Shown in pieces: positions 1 through 11,827 of a DNA stretch of 64,000 nt (position 1 is the first letter of the stretch; the number at the start of each line of letters is the position of its first letter). Below the pieces are notes generated by a model that saw only the letters and a program-made list of their open reading frames with translations, did not search any database and was not told the origin of the DNA. A program made the position numbers and the translations under genes. The DNA is from Gnetum montanum (lineage: Eukaryota; Streptophyta; Gnetopsida; Gnetales; Gnetaceae), in NCBI GenBank assembly GCA_015680685.1, contig MNCI01002923.1, forward strand, positions 1,242,458-1,306,457, given 5' to 3'.

Positions 1-148
1 TTTGTCAAGTCAAGTTGTAAATAATTAAATAACTTTTGTAATGTAGCACTTTTTTTAGTTAATTACTATAATACTTCCAAATTTTTTTGAACAATACAAT
101 CCTAAATTTGTTAACTTAAGGATGAATTTTTAGTTAGTCATGGAGATA

Positions 149-993
149 TGATGAATGTTGAGTTAGTTGGTCATGACAATGCATTAGAGTTAACATATGC
201 TATGCTTCTCCAATGCATCATCGTTGACATATGCTATGCTTTTTCAATGCATTAGCATTAATGAAATCATAATAAATACTTATAAATATCATTCACCCAC
301 CAAATCTATGATACTATTGAGTATTTTCCTTAGTAGAACTTTGTCAGGTTATTTCTATAGTAGTTAGCAATAGTCACTAAGTGCTCATAGCATGAACCAA
401 GTGGATTGTATGAAATTTTATTTGAGTGGGCATGTACTTATATACATTTTCATGGTGGTAATAAAATTAAGATCCATTTTCTTCATTGCAACACTTGACT
501 TAGATTTTTAGTTTCATTTGTTACAATTTACTTTAAGTGTTCTTTAATCTCATGCACTTAGATAATTTATTTACTTTTTATCACACTTAATCAAATTGCA
601 TGAGTGTAACCAACTTCAAGCATAAGAGTGCTAACATTTGGTAATCCTAGTAGTGGACATTTGGTAACTCAAGGATATTGATGCATATTCAGGATGTATA
701 TGACAAGTTGGGAATGGATACTCTATGCTTATGCTAAATTAGATTTATTTTTATCCTTACATTAAATAGTTTAGAAATTTAATATTTTAATATTTCAATA
801 ATAATATTCTTTTCATGTGTCTCAATCACACTTAACCATACAAAGTAAGCCTACAAAAGTGTGATAGGAAGATAGAAACTAGAGACCTGATGCTTAGATA
901 TCTAAGGCATTTAAACTAGTCTTAGTCCATAGAATTCAGCTAGATTGCATGTAAATGCTTATGATCTATATGGTTAGGTACAGCCACTTGTCA
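149..993 (+). repeat. 3' LTR, diverged third member of family B
   Basis: It begins TGATGAAT and ends near GCCACTTGTCA, about 845 bp, against 856 and 857 bp for the B-1 LTRs. Blocks in the same order match the B-1 LTR: TATAAATA (281-288), a TTTATTTGAGTG block near 417-427, a CATTGCAACACTTGACTTAG block near 485-504, a GGTAATCC block near 640 and a final GGTTAGGTA. The GATATC-rich start of the B-1 LTR is absent and is replaced by a 34-bp tandem duplication. The 3' boundary is uncertain by about 10 bp. Confidence 0.6.
191..258 (+). repeat. 34-bp tandem duplication in the U3 part of the LTR
   Basis: Two adjacent units (191-224 and 225-258) share ACATATGCTATGCTT and CAATGCAT. They sit just upstream of the LTR TATA box, the usual place for repeated enhancer elements in plant LTRs. 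A regulatory role is inference. Confidence 0.7.
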
Positions 994-3900
994 ATATTGT
1001 TTGCAACAAAAGAAGATAAATGAAGTACATAACTATAGTTCCTAGGTTATAAAGTATACTAAAAATTCAATTGCATTACATATTATTATTAACAAATCAT
1101 ACCATGGAAAAATGCTAGAGATTATGGGCTAATTAGACTATTGCAAGTTTTAATTGTAACAAACCAACAATGCTAGAGCATTGTATTAAAAAAATGTTAG
1201 ATGTAGGGGTGTTGAATGCCCAGAATAATTATAATATAGCTCAATTAGAATTTTATAACTCAACATTACTTAGTAGAATCAACCCAATGACTTGGAGCTT
1301 TCAAATCAATAGTCTTACCACTAGGTTAACACCTCATTAATTGGAATGCCACTTATGGGAAGGAAATAATGGTAATTGTAATGACCCTTGATGATAACGA
1401 TCTTAGTTTGGTAAAAAAATCATGTAAAGAATTCTGAAACTAGATAGATAAAAATAAACTTTTCGGTTTCAATTTAAGCTATTAAGCAAAGAAATCATAA
1501 CCACTGCTAGTACCAAATTTACCAACTTTTACGAGAATATGAATTTATTATACATACCTATTTTAGAAATTTAATTAAGCTTGGATGCAATTGAATAGAA
1601 ATATATTTACTTTTCTTAACTAACAAAGTTTCTTGCATCTGCAACAACTATAGTTGACTTTGATTCTTCCTAATGAAGACTAATGATGGTTAGATAAATA
1701 ATATGTTACCTTCTCAAATTCTAAAGATCCCCTAATTTTAAGCCAATTGATTGAATTCATTAATAAAGGTATAGCTTTCTGGTTAAAGGTCCAATGGTCC
1801 TACGGTTTAGATATTGTTACCCTACTAGGAGTTTGAAGATTGTCAGTTAAGAAAGTCCTTTGAGTTTTTGAAGGCAGGAAAAAATGAAGAAAGAAGACCT
1901 GGCACTAGTAAATAATGGTAATGAAGAATACCATAAATTTAAGTACTGGACTTTTTTCGGAAATGCGACATCACATTTTCTAGAATCCAATTTTAGATTA
2001 TTTGTGAGGAATAGAAGATACTGCAAATCGATAAATATTCAATTTTTAGGTATCTAGTAATTCTTAAGTTCTCTTAAAATTGGGATAAACATTACAAGCT
2101 TTGCTGGATTATGACTTAGCATTTTAAAATTGCACGGCAGCTTCAAGTCACACCAAATGAATGCTACGGTGCATTCACCCAAGTCGAAATAAATATTTCT
2201 AGACTAATATACAATAATCAAAACTTTTTCACAAATGTTCACAAATGTTTAACAACATTTTCCCACTATGAATATATTTTTTATTTTTTACATTCAGCAT
2301 TTGTTTTCCTCACTCTTGCCTTCTTATTTTGAAAAATATAATCTAATATTTCATGCAAAATCATAATTTGAAAAATCAATGATTGATCATAGGTGAAAAT
2401 AACAAACTAATTCAAAATCAAATAGAATATATAATCTAATACATGGTTATAATTTTTGTATGAATTTTTTAAGTTTAATGCATTGAATGTTGTTAATTCT
2501 TAGCTAATTGGTGAAATTTAAAATGATGTTATATTTGAATTATACTATAACTAAGCTTTACCATTAGAAAATGAGAAATTTATTATCATAAAATAGAAAC
2601 ATTCTGTATCTAATCATAGTGGATTTTTGGAATCAATACCATTTTTCAATCTATGTACATAAAACATTTATCTAGTATGTGACTTTTTGTATTCATATAC
2701 CCTCCTATTATGTAAGCCTTTTACCCTGAAATTATAGCTTGAGAAGGGAATAGCAATCAGTCACATCTGGTTTTTCCTCCTTTTAATGGCATTATAGAGA
2801 AGAATAATGCATTCTTAGTGTAACAGGCACCATTAGCTTATGACATGTAAACACAAAATGGAGTAATGTCTTTAGAATTTGATTGTTACAAATGAAGTCT
2901 AGTAACAAATATTAGAAAACATTCACATGAATGTAGTTGTAAGAATAGCAACACATCTACACAATTCTTCATGTTTTAGTTCCAAAACCAAAAATGTTTA
3001 TGCATATGTTAGAATTTCAAAACTCCAAAGAACAAAGAGTGAGTTTTTACACTATTCACAACTACAAATTCAGACATGAAAATTAAACAACAAAGTAGTA
3101 GCAAAAATGAAAACCGTAGATCACTATGTTGGCAATGTTGCGGTGTAGAATGGCGAGCTAGAAGAATGCATGATGGCAAAGCATAGCTCTTTGGAAGTAA
3201 GAATTTGCTAAATATAAGGTGATGTCAAAATAAAATGTAGGGAAGTATTTGCAGATAGTGAAAACAAGGCCTCATCAAAGGAGCATGAGAGTATCATGGA
3301 CCAAGTACCTTCACTTGTGCTTCAAGAAATTTTATGTATTTTATGGTCTAATCTAGCATGCACACCATATTGAGCCATGCACTTCCTAGAGGAATAAGTT
3401 ATTTGATTACATCAAGCATCTCTTAGATATTTAAATGACACTATCATACAAACACTCTTTATGGCTCAATGGATGTGCATATGACAGGTAGGGTTGGAAC
3501 CAGAGATAACTACGAATAAGGAAAAAAAAACAAGAATGTTTGTCACGAATTGCTTTAATCATGTAGCATGCTATTGTTGCTGCTGGAATGTCCATCCTTC
3601 TTTTCTTCTGAGGTATAATATTGTCATCTCAAGGACCTAAACATGACAATAAAACGTTAGAAATTTTTGTTTTTATAAGGTTAGGGTTTCCAAGAGAAAA
3701 CATTGGTCATGTGAGTATTTCTAGAGCAGTCAATGAATCCAGGTTTGGAAAGGTGAAGCACAATTGGCTAGTATTGGCAGAATCACATCCCATTAGAGGA
3801 GGAGGATAGGGAAAATCATTTTTCTAGAGGTTCATCCAAGTGATGCTGCTTTCATGCAAATCTGTTTGATCGAGGGCACCATGGCTACAAGAGATATGTT

Positions 3901-4089
3901 GCCTTAACGTTTCTCTATATCATTAGCTTCTGTTCTACTTCCTTCAGTTTAAATTTAGTGAAATTTCACGTTAGTATTATTGTCGTTAACATAGAAGCAA
4001 CTAGTTTTTAAAGTCATATAGTTCTACATTCTTGCAATTGAAGTTCATAGTTAGCATAATCTACATGACCACATCATCTTTGCAAAAAA
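994..4089. other. AT-rich non-coding stretch
   Basis: No convincing coding sequence, RNA gene or repeat was found on either strand. Open frames here are at most about 60 codons and show no recognisable domain. It may hold decayed transposon sequence too old to recognise by eye. Confidence 0.5.
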
Positions 4090-5390
4090 TTTTCCAAGTG
4101 TCAAGGCTACACTCTCACCTCCAGCACTATGCTCTAGAGCATAGTTAACATAACAAGCATTGAGCCTCATTTTTTAACAAGATTTGCCTAACTCCTAGGA
4201 CTACTCTACAAAGTGTAGTCATGCAAAACTACCTCTAGAAGCCTCCAAAACTTAGCACTAGCCTACATCTCAGCTCCAACATTCCTTCAGCAAGCAAGAT
4301 CAACAATTTGCATTTCATTTGTACCCCCTCCCCATTTGCCGTTGAATTGTACCTACGCTCAACACCACTCAAGAGAGTGGGCAACATAGTCCTAGAGCGT
4401 AGTCTCCAAAACTGCATTGTTTTGCACTATTTTCAAGTACATTGTGATCTATTTGGCACTCACACATGCATTATTGGTAGCATAGTCATGCTCTGGCAGT
4501 TTCACAAGGTCCATTGAAGCACACTAGTAGAACACCATTTTGCTTCAGTGGAAGCATAGTTGGGGCTAGCGTAGTCCCAACCATCCCTTTGCCACGTGGC
4601 ACCCAATCCATGATTCACGCTAACCTTAGGCCTATAAATACCCTAATTCTTCACATTTTATGGGTTGTCATTTTTGGAATTTTGGTTGGAAAATCTAAAA
4701 TGAGGTGGGCATTTTGGTATTTTTAACAAATCACTTGGCATAGAGCATACTTAGCATTTCATGCAGACACCGTTGCAATCCACCATGACACCATTGTACA
4801 CCACCCAGCACATTATGCACCATCACAATATGTAAGACACAGTGGTAGCCAACACGGTAGGCTCAGACTTCACTGTGATGTTAGTTCTTTGTAGATAGAC
4901 ACCTTGAGATTGTGACTATGTTACCTACTATGCTTGTTTGTACACTACATACCTTCTCAACTTTTCTTTGCAATTGAATATGCTTCCCTTGTTTGGGATG
5001 ATGCCTTTCTTTCTTGATCACATTCGGTGCATTTTTCACATTTTCCCCTACATTTTAGCAATCTTCTCATATTTTTCATTATTTAAGCACATATTCATGC
5101 ACTTGCATCCTTGTTTTTGCATCCAAAACCTCTACTACGCTCACACCTATGAACATTGTGGACATCACAAAACACTGCATCTCCCTTTCACACACATTTC
5201 GTCGTAACACCCGTAAGTCCCAATTCAATCAACAAGACCATTCTGGGCACCCTTCTTCCATTCCTAGAAAGCCCTTATGCCAAAGTAGGGTCGAGGCTGT
5301 GCAACCATGAACCTCTTAGAGTACCATTCTAGCCTCTACCATTTTCAATCGCTATAACTTCGTGCCTAGCATGGGCAATGTTGGCATCAA
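4090..5390 (+). repeat. Probable old LTR fragment distantly related to the Tat LTRs
   Basis: It has a TATA box (TATAAATA, 4633-4640) followed by CCCTAATTCTTC, much like the promoter of the Tat-1 LTR. Near its right end, 5213-5252 reads GTAAGTCCC then CAACAAGACCATTCTGGGCACC. This matches the same position in the Tat-1 LTR (7001-7037), where GTAAGTCCC precedes GACAAGACCATTCAGGGCACC. Boundaries are approximate and no TSD was found. No internal retroelement sequence is recognised beside it, so it may be a solo LTR. Confidence 0.4.
4126..4145. repeat. Perfect 20-bp palindrome
   Basis: ACTATGCTCT is followed at once by its exact reverse complement. The same GCTA/TAGC flavour of inverted repeat recurs in the Tat LTRs, which supports kinship of this block with them. 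Confidence 0.8.
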
Positions 5391-5900
5391 CACGTAGCCC
5401 CCAAACTAGAAATTGCATGCAAGTGCAAGTAATAGCAAAACTATATAAATTTTAAAATGAGATGTAAAAGATAGAGGATAGAAAAGATCATAAAACAAAA
5501 ATAAATAGAAATTTGAAAGTAAACTATATTAATCTAAACATGATTAAAATAACCATATAATCAAGAGAGTACTAAACGTGGGCCACCCTTGCCACACCAT
5601 CTTATTTAATCAAGATCTAAACATATACTCTTTATAAATCATAACTTTAACTACATAGATATATATATAATTTTTAATATATAATTAAGATCTCATTCTC
5701 AATCTTCTCACAAGATAAAAGTAAAAAGTATGTGGACTACTTTGAGCACAAGACTTATACTAAACTTTATAAAGAGGACATGTTTTTCATGTCATAACTA
5801 GCCACAACTTTTAGTTTTTTTCCTTTTTTTTCTTGAATTTTGGGGAAATAGGTTTAAGGGAATGGAGGCTAGGGTGAGCATTGCTACCGAATCCCGTCAC
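5391..5900. other. AT-rich non-coding stretch beside Tat-1
   Basis: Nothing is recognised. It ends at the left target-site duplication of Tat-1. Confidence 0.5.
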
Positions 5901-5905
5901 ACTAC
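5901..5905 (+). repeat. Target-site duplication of Tat-1, left copy
   Basis: ACTAC directly precedes the 5' LTR and is repeated at 20283-20287 directly after the 3' LTR. The exact 5-bp match fixes both ends of the element. Confidence 0.9.
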
Positions 5906-7144
5906 TGAAAAACTGTAAAATTTTGAGACCTCGATGATTCAGCAAGGTCTCGAAGTTCAGGCAAAGATTTCCATAAGTGGCACATTTAAGGGCCTGCTAC
6001 ACTATGCTACATAGCTCAATGTAGCAGACATCAGGAGGATTGAACAGAAACAAGGGATGCACAGCAACAACACTTCAACTTTGCAAGCTGGCCATGATTC
6101 AGAATCTTAACTTTTGTCATACTACGCCACGTTACGCTACACAGCGTAACACAGCGTAACGCAAGTAGTGCAGTTGACTTATCCGTAGCAACAAAGGTTA
6201 CAAAGTTCAAACAGTGGTAGTCATTACACCATGATACGCTTCCCAACGTATCGTAGTGTAGTTGCGGGACAGTTTATTCAGCGCAAGAGACATGGTCAAA
6301 TAAACTATCTCCTTGAAGGGTGGTTACGCTATACTACACTTCAGAGCATAGCACAGTGTAGCGTTACAAACTTCAATTACAGCACATCAAGTCAACAATA
6401 TTTTGTGGGCCCAAGACACACATCATCTAAACTACGTTCTTCTCCTAACCCTAATCTTATAAATACCCTGGCAGACAATGCTCAAGGGGTTGCCAATTAT
6501 TAGCAAATTTTTGACAATATCTCTTGGCAAAGACTGGTGAGACGATGAGAAAGAGTTTGCAATAGAAGAGCATCGATGGTGACCTACAGGAACTTTTGAC
6601 TAGAGATTTCAAGTTAGTAAACACTTTGCTTCGAGTCTAACTCCCTTGCACCCAGATTGGCTAGAACAAGGTAGATTCACCTTTGCTTGTTTTGTCTCTG
6701 ATTAGCTTCTTGTTTATAGCGAACACTTCGTTCAAACCAAAGTTCACTTGTAAATCTCGTTGTATTCATCATATTTATCTATAAGGGAGATCCCAAATCT
6801 CGGGATCGTGCATGTTCCAATTTCAATTCATTGCATCTTATTTACATTAAGTTTTGTGATCATTTTGCATAATTTACACCGCCTTCATTGCCTTCGAGAT
6901 CCAATCTTAGAGCAAATCTTGTTTTCTCGTAAATCGATAATATGTTTTCATATTAAGTCGTCACCTCGTTATACAATCATTGACAAATTTATTGATTGAG
7001 TAAGTCCCTGTTTGATCGACAAGACCATTCAGGGCACCTCAGATTCATTTTCTCCAGCACGGCCCTCATGCAGATCCGGGGTTAAAACTGTGTACACAAA
7101 AATTTCCTCGATGTTTCCAGCAACCGACGTTTTCCATCGTTACA
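5906..7144 (+). repeat. Tat-1 5' LTR
   Basis: It starts TGAAAAACTG and ends CGTTACA, keeping the TG...CA ends. It aligns along its length with 19032-20282. A TATAAATA box lies at 6458-6465. U3 is rich in short inverted motifs of the type GCTAC...GTAGC, for example around 6118-6160 and 6325-6365. Confidence 0.92.
6458..6465 (+). promoter_or_regulatory. TATA box of the Tat-1 5' LTR
   Basis: TATAAATA follows CCTAACCCTAATCT. The same box is at 19596-19603 in the 3' LTR, and Tat-2 has TATAAATA at 49842-49849 (- strand). Transcription would start roughly 30 bp downstream. Confidence 0.7.
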
Positions 7145-7150
7145 GTTTTC

Positions 7151-7167
7151 TAGCACTAGAAGGAGGG
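7151..7167 (+). other. Primer-binding site of Tat-1
   Basis: TAGCACTAGAAGGAGGG starts 6 bp after the LTR. The Tat-2 site reads TGGCGCTAGAAGGAGGG, so the TGG (pairing with the tRNA CCA end) has decayed by transitions. The complementarity seems to run on: the next bases (GGTTGAACCTCC) make the reverse complement read as a tRNA T-arm, with a GGAGG/CCTCC stem around TTCAACC. The priming tRNA was not identified. Confidence 0.65.
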
Positions 7168-7399
7168 GTTGAACCTCCTATCTGTGTTTCACAGGTAATC
7201 CTATAAGTTGTCTGTACCCATTATCAACAAACATAAACGTAATACCTTTGTGGTTGTTTACGTGATAGTGTGGTATAGATCTGTCGCTCTAATGATTCCT
7301 TTGGAATCCAGCAGGATAGAAAGCCCATGTCTGCCTTTAATCTACCTTTACCTTTGTGATCTTCAGTCTTGTTATCATTAATTTCTAGCTGTGTAGAGA

Positions 7400-9640
7400 A
7401 TGGTTGTACCGACTACCATTGTTGCCACTACTAATCTCGAAAACCCCTAGACAATGCAGATTACACCTGTCGTTGAGTCCCCGGCTAGTCTGGTGCGGTC
7501 ACGCCGATCCCTCAGGATTCAAAATAAAGAGCCTAAGGGACACACTCAACGCACAGAACACTACAACTTTCTCTATGCCAAGTTTGTGGTGAACCTACCC
7601 ATGTACCCACAAGAACTCGAAGCAAAACATGAATACGAGTTCATCTACTATAACGGGAAAGAATTCGTGCCTTCGCCTGACGCTTTCATACCCCTGATGG
7701 ATGCTGGATTAGCTGTTAATGACTAAAGCATCAACGAAATAATGAGATGAGGTTTTCCATGAGGAAGCGTCCCATGATGGGCAGGAAGACATAGATACCC
7801 ACTCCGAGGAAGGTAGTCACGCTAACTTTGTCATGGCTCCCCCCTCCACAGTGTCCCATGTAAATCCGTTGTTTATGGTTACTACGCCACTATCGTTTTC
7901 TACCACCGACCGTGTTGCGCATGGGGCCCATCAGCATTTCTTCTCTTCGACTACCTTCCCGGGAGTTATTCCTTCATAGACCATTCCTCTGCAATCCCAG
8001 CCAACCAAGCCGTTTCATCGTATACCTACACCTACATCACCGCATGTGCATGTAGTACCTACTTCACAGTTACATACCGCTTCTACCAACCCAACTATTG
8101 CTCCTGCATAACCATTAATGACAGGACCTGCCACTGTCGCATGGTGGGCTCCAAATACATCACCTCTTATTGCACAACCTATGCAGATGTCTTATCTCCC
8201 ACATAATCAAAGCCAAGTCCCGTAGGCAGTAAACTCGACTACAAGGTCATTACCTGTGCCCCCAGCTGCGTAAACAGCGTACCCTATAGCACAATCGACC
8301 ATGGTAGCCCCCTGTACCACTTGCCAGGTGGTGGATGACATAAGCGATACTGTCGCCTACAGGGACGATTCCAACTACATCGCTCATGGGCCATGCTACT
8401 ACCCCTATCCCGCCACCCAACGTGGTCTAGATCAAGCCTTCCAACTTATCCACAAGTCTAGATCAAGCCTTCCAACTTACCCAAACCCTTACCGAGGAGG
8501 TAAAATGCCTCAAGGCTGCCGGTTCCAACACAATACAGGTCATGGATTTTTACCATGATGATCCTATCAGTCTGGCAATGCCTGTTTTGTCGCTACCTCC
8601 TGGGATGCCACTCCCCCATTTTACAATATACAATGGGGAGGGCGATCCCAACACCCATTTAGTTACCTTCAAGTTAGAGTCGTTGTTACTACAGCAATGG
8701 CCACATACCATCATCCAAGTCTTTGCTATGTCCCTAATGGCTAAAGCTTTAGACTAGTGCCATGCACTCCCACACTCTTCCATCTCAACATTGGAAGAGC
8801 TGCTAACTCAGTTTGTGACTCGTTTCAACTACAACATGAAACTAGAAGTTACATTGGACCAATTAATGAGAGTTATGCAGGATCCACTCGAGCCAGTCCA
8901 AAAGTTTATATAGCAGTGGAGCGCCACCTTGAACGAAATCCGTGAATCCATTGCGGAGTCTCACCTATTGGCAATCTTCAAGGGGGCAGTCAATGACTTC
9001 ATCAAGTCTAAGTTGTATTACCTTGCTCCTCGCTCCCTCAACCAAGCCTTCACTCAGACTAAGATCATTCAAGATGCGGCCGAGGCTAGTAAAGACCCAA
9101 CGTATGTGGTCTACAAAAGTGCCCACAATAAGAGCAAAGACAAGGGCAAAGCTACAACAATGAAAGTAGCAACTATAGCCGAAGGGGCCAAGAAGAAGAA
9201 TAACAACAAGAAAGTATCTATGGCACCTGTTAAGCCCACAACTAGTTCAAACAACACCGATCAAGAAACATCACCCACCCCTGAGGCATCTCCATAGCCA
9301 AATCCTAATTTTGAGCGTAAGGACCACTCAAAATACATGGCTCTACCTGTAAAGCCTTCAGAGCTTTTGAAGTAATTACTGGAAACTGGTCAAATTTAAC
9401 ATAAGAAGATATCCAAGGAGAGTCTAAAATGCCACAGATGGCAAAAACCCCTCCTTGGCCCTGCCTAATGAACCGCTAGTCCCTAAGAACTTCAGGCTAG
9501 ATCGTTTTTGCGACTACCACCAACTGTGTGGTCATGACACGGATTACTGCTAGGCGTTGAAATATGACATTCAACGCATGATCAATCAAGGTAAACTGAT
9601 CCTAGACAGCAGTAGTCTGGTCCATCCAGAAAACCAATCC
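7400..9640 (+). pseudogene. Tat-1 gag (broken)
   Basis: The likely start is ATG 7400. It continues through several stops and a frame change. The N-terminal part contains HYNFLYAKFV. A Pro/Thr-rich linker follows (about 7830-8300). The Ty3-type gag core begins near 8542 with LPPGMPLPHFTIYNGEGDP and continues after stops with IRESIAESHLLAIFKGAVND (8929-9297), which ends in a Lys-rich tail. A zinc-knuckle-like segment (CDYHQLCGHDTDYC, about 9508-9550) follows, with its own in-frame stop. Gag would form the virus-like particle. The Tat-2 copy (48983-46684, - strand) has the same order. Confidence 0.8.
8425..8486 (+). repeat. 31-bp tandem duplication inside gag
   Basis: GTCTAGATCAAGCCTTCCAA starts at 8425 and again at 8456. 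Tat-2 shows only one copy of this segment, so the duplication arose in Tat-1. Since 31 is not a multiple of three, it shifts the gag frame. Confidence 0.75.
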
Positions 9641-10297
9641 ATGCATGTGTACCAAGACCCGTTAAATGCAAATAACATAGGGTACACTATTAATGTAGTA
9701 GGTATATAGGGCGATGGCCAAGGATAGCCAAAACAACCTTTTCTATTGGGTGTGCCTCCTCGCCCACCTCAAGTGACAAGCTCGTCAACATCGACGGGTG
9801 CAGCCTAGCGATAACCTTTTTTCCTCCGAGTCCCATCTCCTAGCTTCGTTCCGTAGTCTACTGTCGATAAAGTCATGGCCCAGCCCATGCCCACACCTAG
9901 GGCACCCTTTGTCATCAGGGTGCCAAAGCCATCAATTGCTCCTGCTATGCAGGAGCACATCTTTAAGTCAATGCCCCAACCCTAACCTAACCGAAAAGGA
10001 GAAGGACATATGATGGGTAACACAACCAAGGATCGACTTACACTGGGGTTTCCCAAGCCTACACCCATTGCCTTAGTGCCCTTGGCCCTACCATCTAAAA
10101 AATATGATACTACGCAAATGTGACCATCTTCTCCCAACCCAAGAAAATGCAACCCTCAACTAGAAACCATTCCTCCCTAAGAGATCCATCTCCTAGGACA
10201 AATGGAAGAAGAGAAGGGTAACAAACAACCAGATCATGGGCATGATCTCCTCGATGTGTTTACGTAAGTTAAGCAGGCTCTTAAACAAAAAAATACA

Positions 10298-10897
10298 ATG
10301 CTAAGCCTCTATGAATTGCTGATGACATCACAAAAGCATCATGAAGCCATGGTTCACATGTTAGCATCCATACCCATGGACGAGAGCTTGCCAACAGATG
10401 AAGAAGCAATCCATTCGATCATGCTTTCCCTTGCCACTAAACAACCACAGCCTTTCCAACTGACATTTCATGATGAGTCCATTAAGGATGACCCAAAAAA
10501 GGGTCAGGTGACAACAGCTCCCATGTTCATCACTATCCGAGTCGGCCATTATAGAATCTGGAGAGTACACATAGACGATGGGGCCGCTGCCAATGTCATC
10601 CCATTTCCCATAGTGGACAAGCTAGGTTTTCTCGACCAGATCAATCCCACGATAATGTCATGTTTGAAATCATTTAATGGGGCACGAGTGCAAGTCAAAG
10701 GAATAGTACACATCAACTTCGTAGCAGGGGATCAATTCCCCACAGATGTAGTGTTCATCGTCGTTGAGGAGATGCCCGATTTCAACCTAATCTTAGGGAG
10801 GTCTTGGTTAGCTCAATTAAGGGCAGTCTCATCACCCATTCATCAAGAGATCCACTTTCCCTATGCGGGGGCAAGGGGAAGTGATCATCCATGGTGA
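10298..10897 (+). pseudogene. Tat-1 retroviral-type aspartic protease region
   Basis: This is an open stretch of 199 codons. The active-site region reads RVHIDDGAAANVIPF (about residues 87-101), where D-[ST]-G is usual; the flap and C-terminal segment include FNLILGRSWLAQL (about 161-173). In Ty3/gypsy elements this enzyme cuts the Gag-Pol polyprotein. Asp-Asp-Gly with an Ala-rich continuation is a variant active site. The ATG may not be a true start, since protease normally lies inside a longer polyprotein. A short Glu-rich linker follows (about 10930-11140) and matches Tat-2 (45493-45224, - strand). Confidence 0.75.
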
Positions 10898-11256
10898 TAA
10901 GATGACCCCCCCCCCCAAAGTGGTTAACAACGTGGAAATGGAACAGGGTTCGGAGATCGAAATCCCTGAAGATCAAACCCCTGCCCCAACAGTAAAATAG
11001 GTCGACGTAGTGGCCAATGAAAGCTTGACTTGGGCTGAACTACCCTTCCAAGGAGAAGATGGTAATGTAGAGGAATGCTATAATAAGCCTCCTCGTCCAT
11101 ATGCATCGCCAAAACTAAAAACAATCAAGCAACAACAACGGAGCTAGCAAAGAAACATGTTGGCATGACATGTCACATTAGTTCATATTGTTCACTGTTA
11201 CTTAATTTATGCTTTTTCTTGTCACATTGTCCTTATTATGCATTTTCATACGCACC

Positions 11257-11443
11257 TCGGCCCGAAATGGCCTAAAACTAGCGATGGCTTGAAATGGCCT
11301 AAAACTAGCAATGGCCCAAAATGGCCTTAAACTAGTTACGGCTCGCTACGGCCTAAAACTAGCAATTTTTTTTATTCTTTTACACTTACGATGGCATGGC
11401 CCGAAATGGCCTTAAAATATTAGTGGCCCACAGTGGCCCAAAA
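11257..11443 (+). repeat. Tandem GGCC-type repeat array of Tat-1
   Basis: Imperfect units of about 25-28 bp carry GGCCTAAAACTAGC or close variants, alternating with GGCCCGAAATGGCC-like segments. Each unit has GGCC on both sides, giving small inverted repeats. The equivalent array in Tat-2 lies at 44777-45050 in the opposite orientation, at the same place between protease and the antisense gene. Confidence 0.8.
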
Positions 11444-11572
11444 TGTGTAACTCTTCTAAAAATACATTTTCCTTCATAAAATCAAAAACTAAAATTTTTA
11501 TATCATATCGATTAAAGAACATTATCCTTCACTCCATTTCATTACAGAAAAATGTTGGTCAATACAGCCATG

Positions 11573-11827
11573 CTACACATCCCCTTTGTTACCACTTCCA
11601 TCTGTGTCATTTACCTCCACCTCCGCCCCATGAGGATCATCCTCATAAGGACCTTCTTCACGCAGTGTCTCTTTGTGGGGGTGACCCTCTCTGTGAGGCT
11701 CCTCCTCACACGCATCCTCTTCGTAAAGGTGATCCTCTCCATGGGGCTCCTTCTCATGGGGATCCTCTTCGTGAGGGCCATCATCTCCTTCACACTCCTC
11801 TTCAAGAGGGCATTCTTTATGTCGATC
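11573..11827 (-). pseudogene. Last exon of the Tat-1 antisense gene, acidic His/Glu/Asp repeat
   Basis: After an acceptor (CAAATTGTAG, ending at 11828) the frame stays open for 84 codons to TAG 11575-11573. It starts DRHKECPLEEECEGDD. It then has repeated short motifs such as PHEEDPHEKEPHGED and PHREGHPH, and ends GSGNKGDV. The composition is dominated by Glu, Asp, His and Pro. The Tat-2 gene has an acidic tract earlier (42860-43110) and a short last exon (44529-44591) with a similar acidic, Gly-rich end. The exon call rests on the acceptor and on the uninterrupted, strongly biased reading frame. Confidence 0.55.

Larger units (their letters stand above)
1..993 (+). mobile_element. 3' end of a diverged family-B LTR element, cut by the window edge
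   Basis: Bases 105-148 resemble the stretch just before the 3' LTR of the two family-B elements further right: an AACTTAAGGATGAATTTTT-like run, then AGTCATGGAGATA, then TGATGAAT. This places the 3' internal edge and polypurine tract before an LTR at 149, so it is more likely the tail of a full element than a solo LTR. No coding sequence is visible. The rest of the element lies outside the window. The homology was judged by eye over several blocks and is much weaker than between B-1 and B-2. Confidence 0.6.

Noticed and set aside
3621-5207. Several 60-90 codon open frames at the left end
   Set aside because: No domain, no shared reading with any other copy, and ordinary length for chance frames.
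7145-7200. A tRNA gene on the - strand
   Set aside because: Only a T-arm-like part and an acceptor-like end are present; D-arm and anticodon arm cannot be built. It is better explained as a primer-binding site.
10361-11124. Open frames on the - strand opposite the Tat-1 protease
   Set aside because: They mirror the protease and linker coding strand and have no equivalent in Tat-2.
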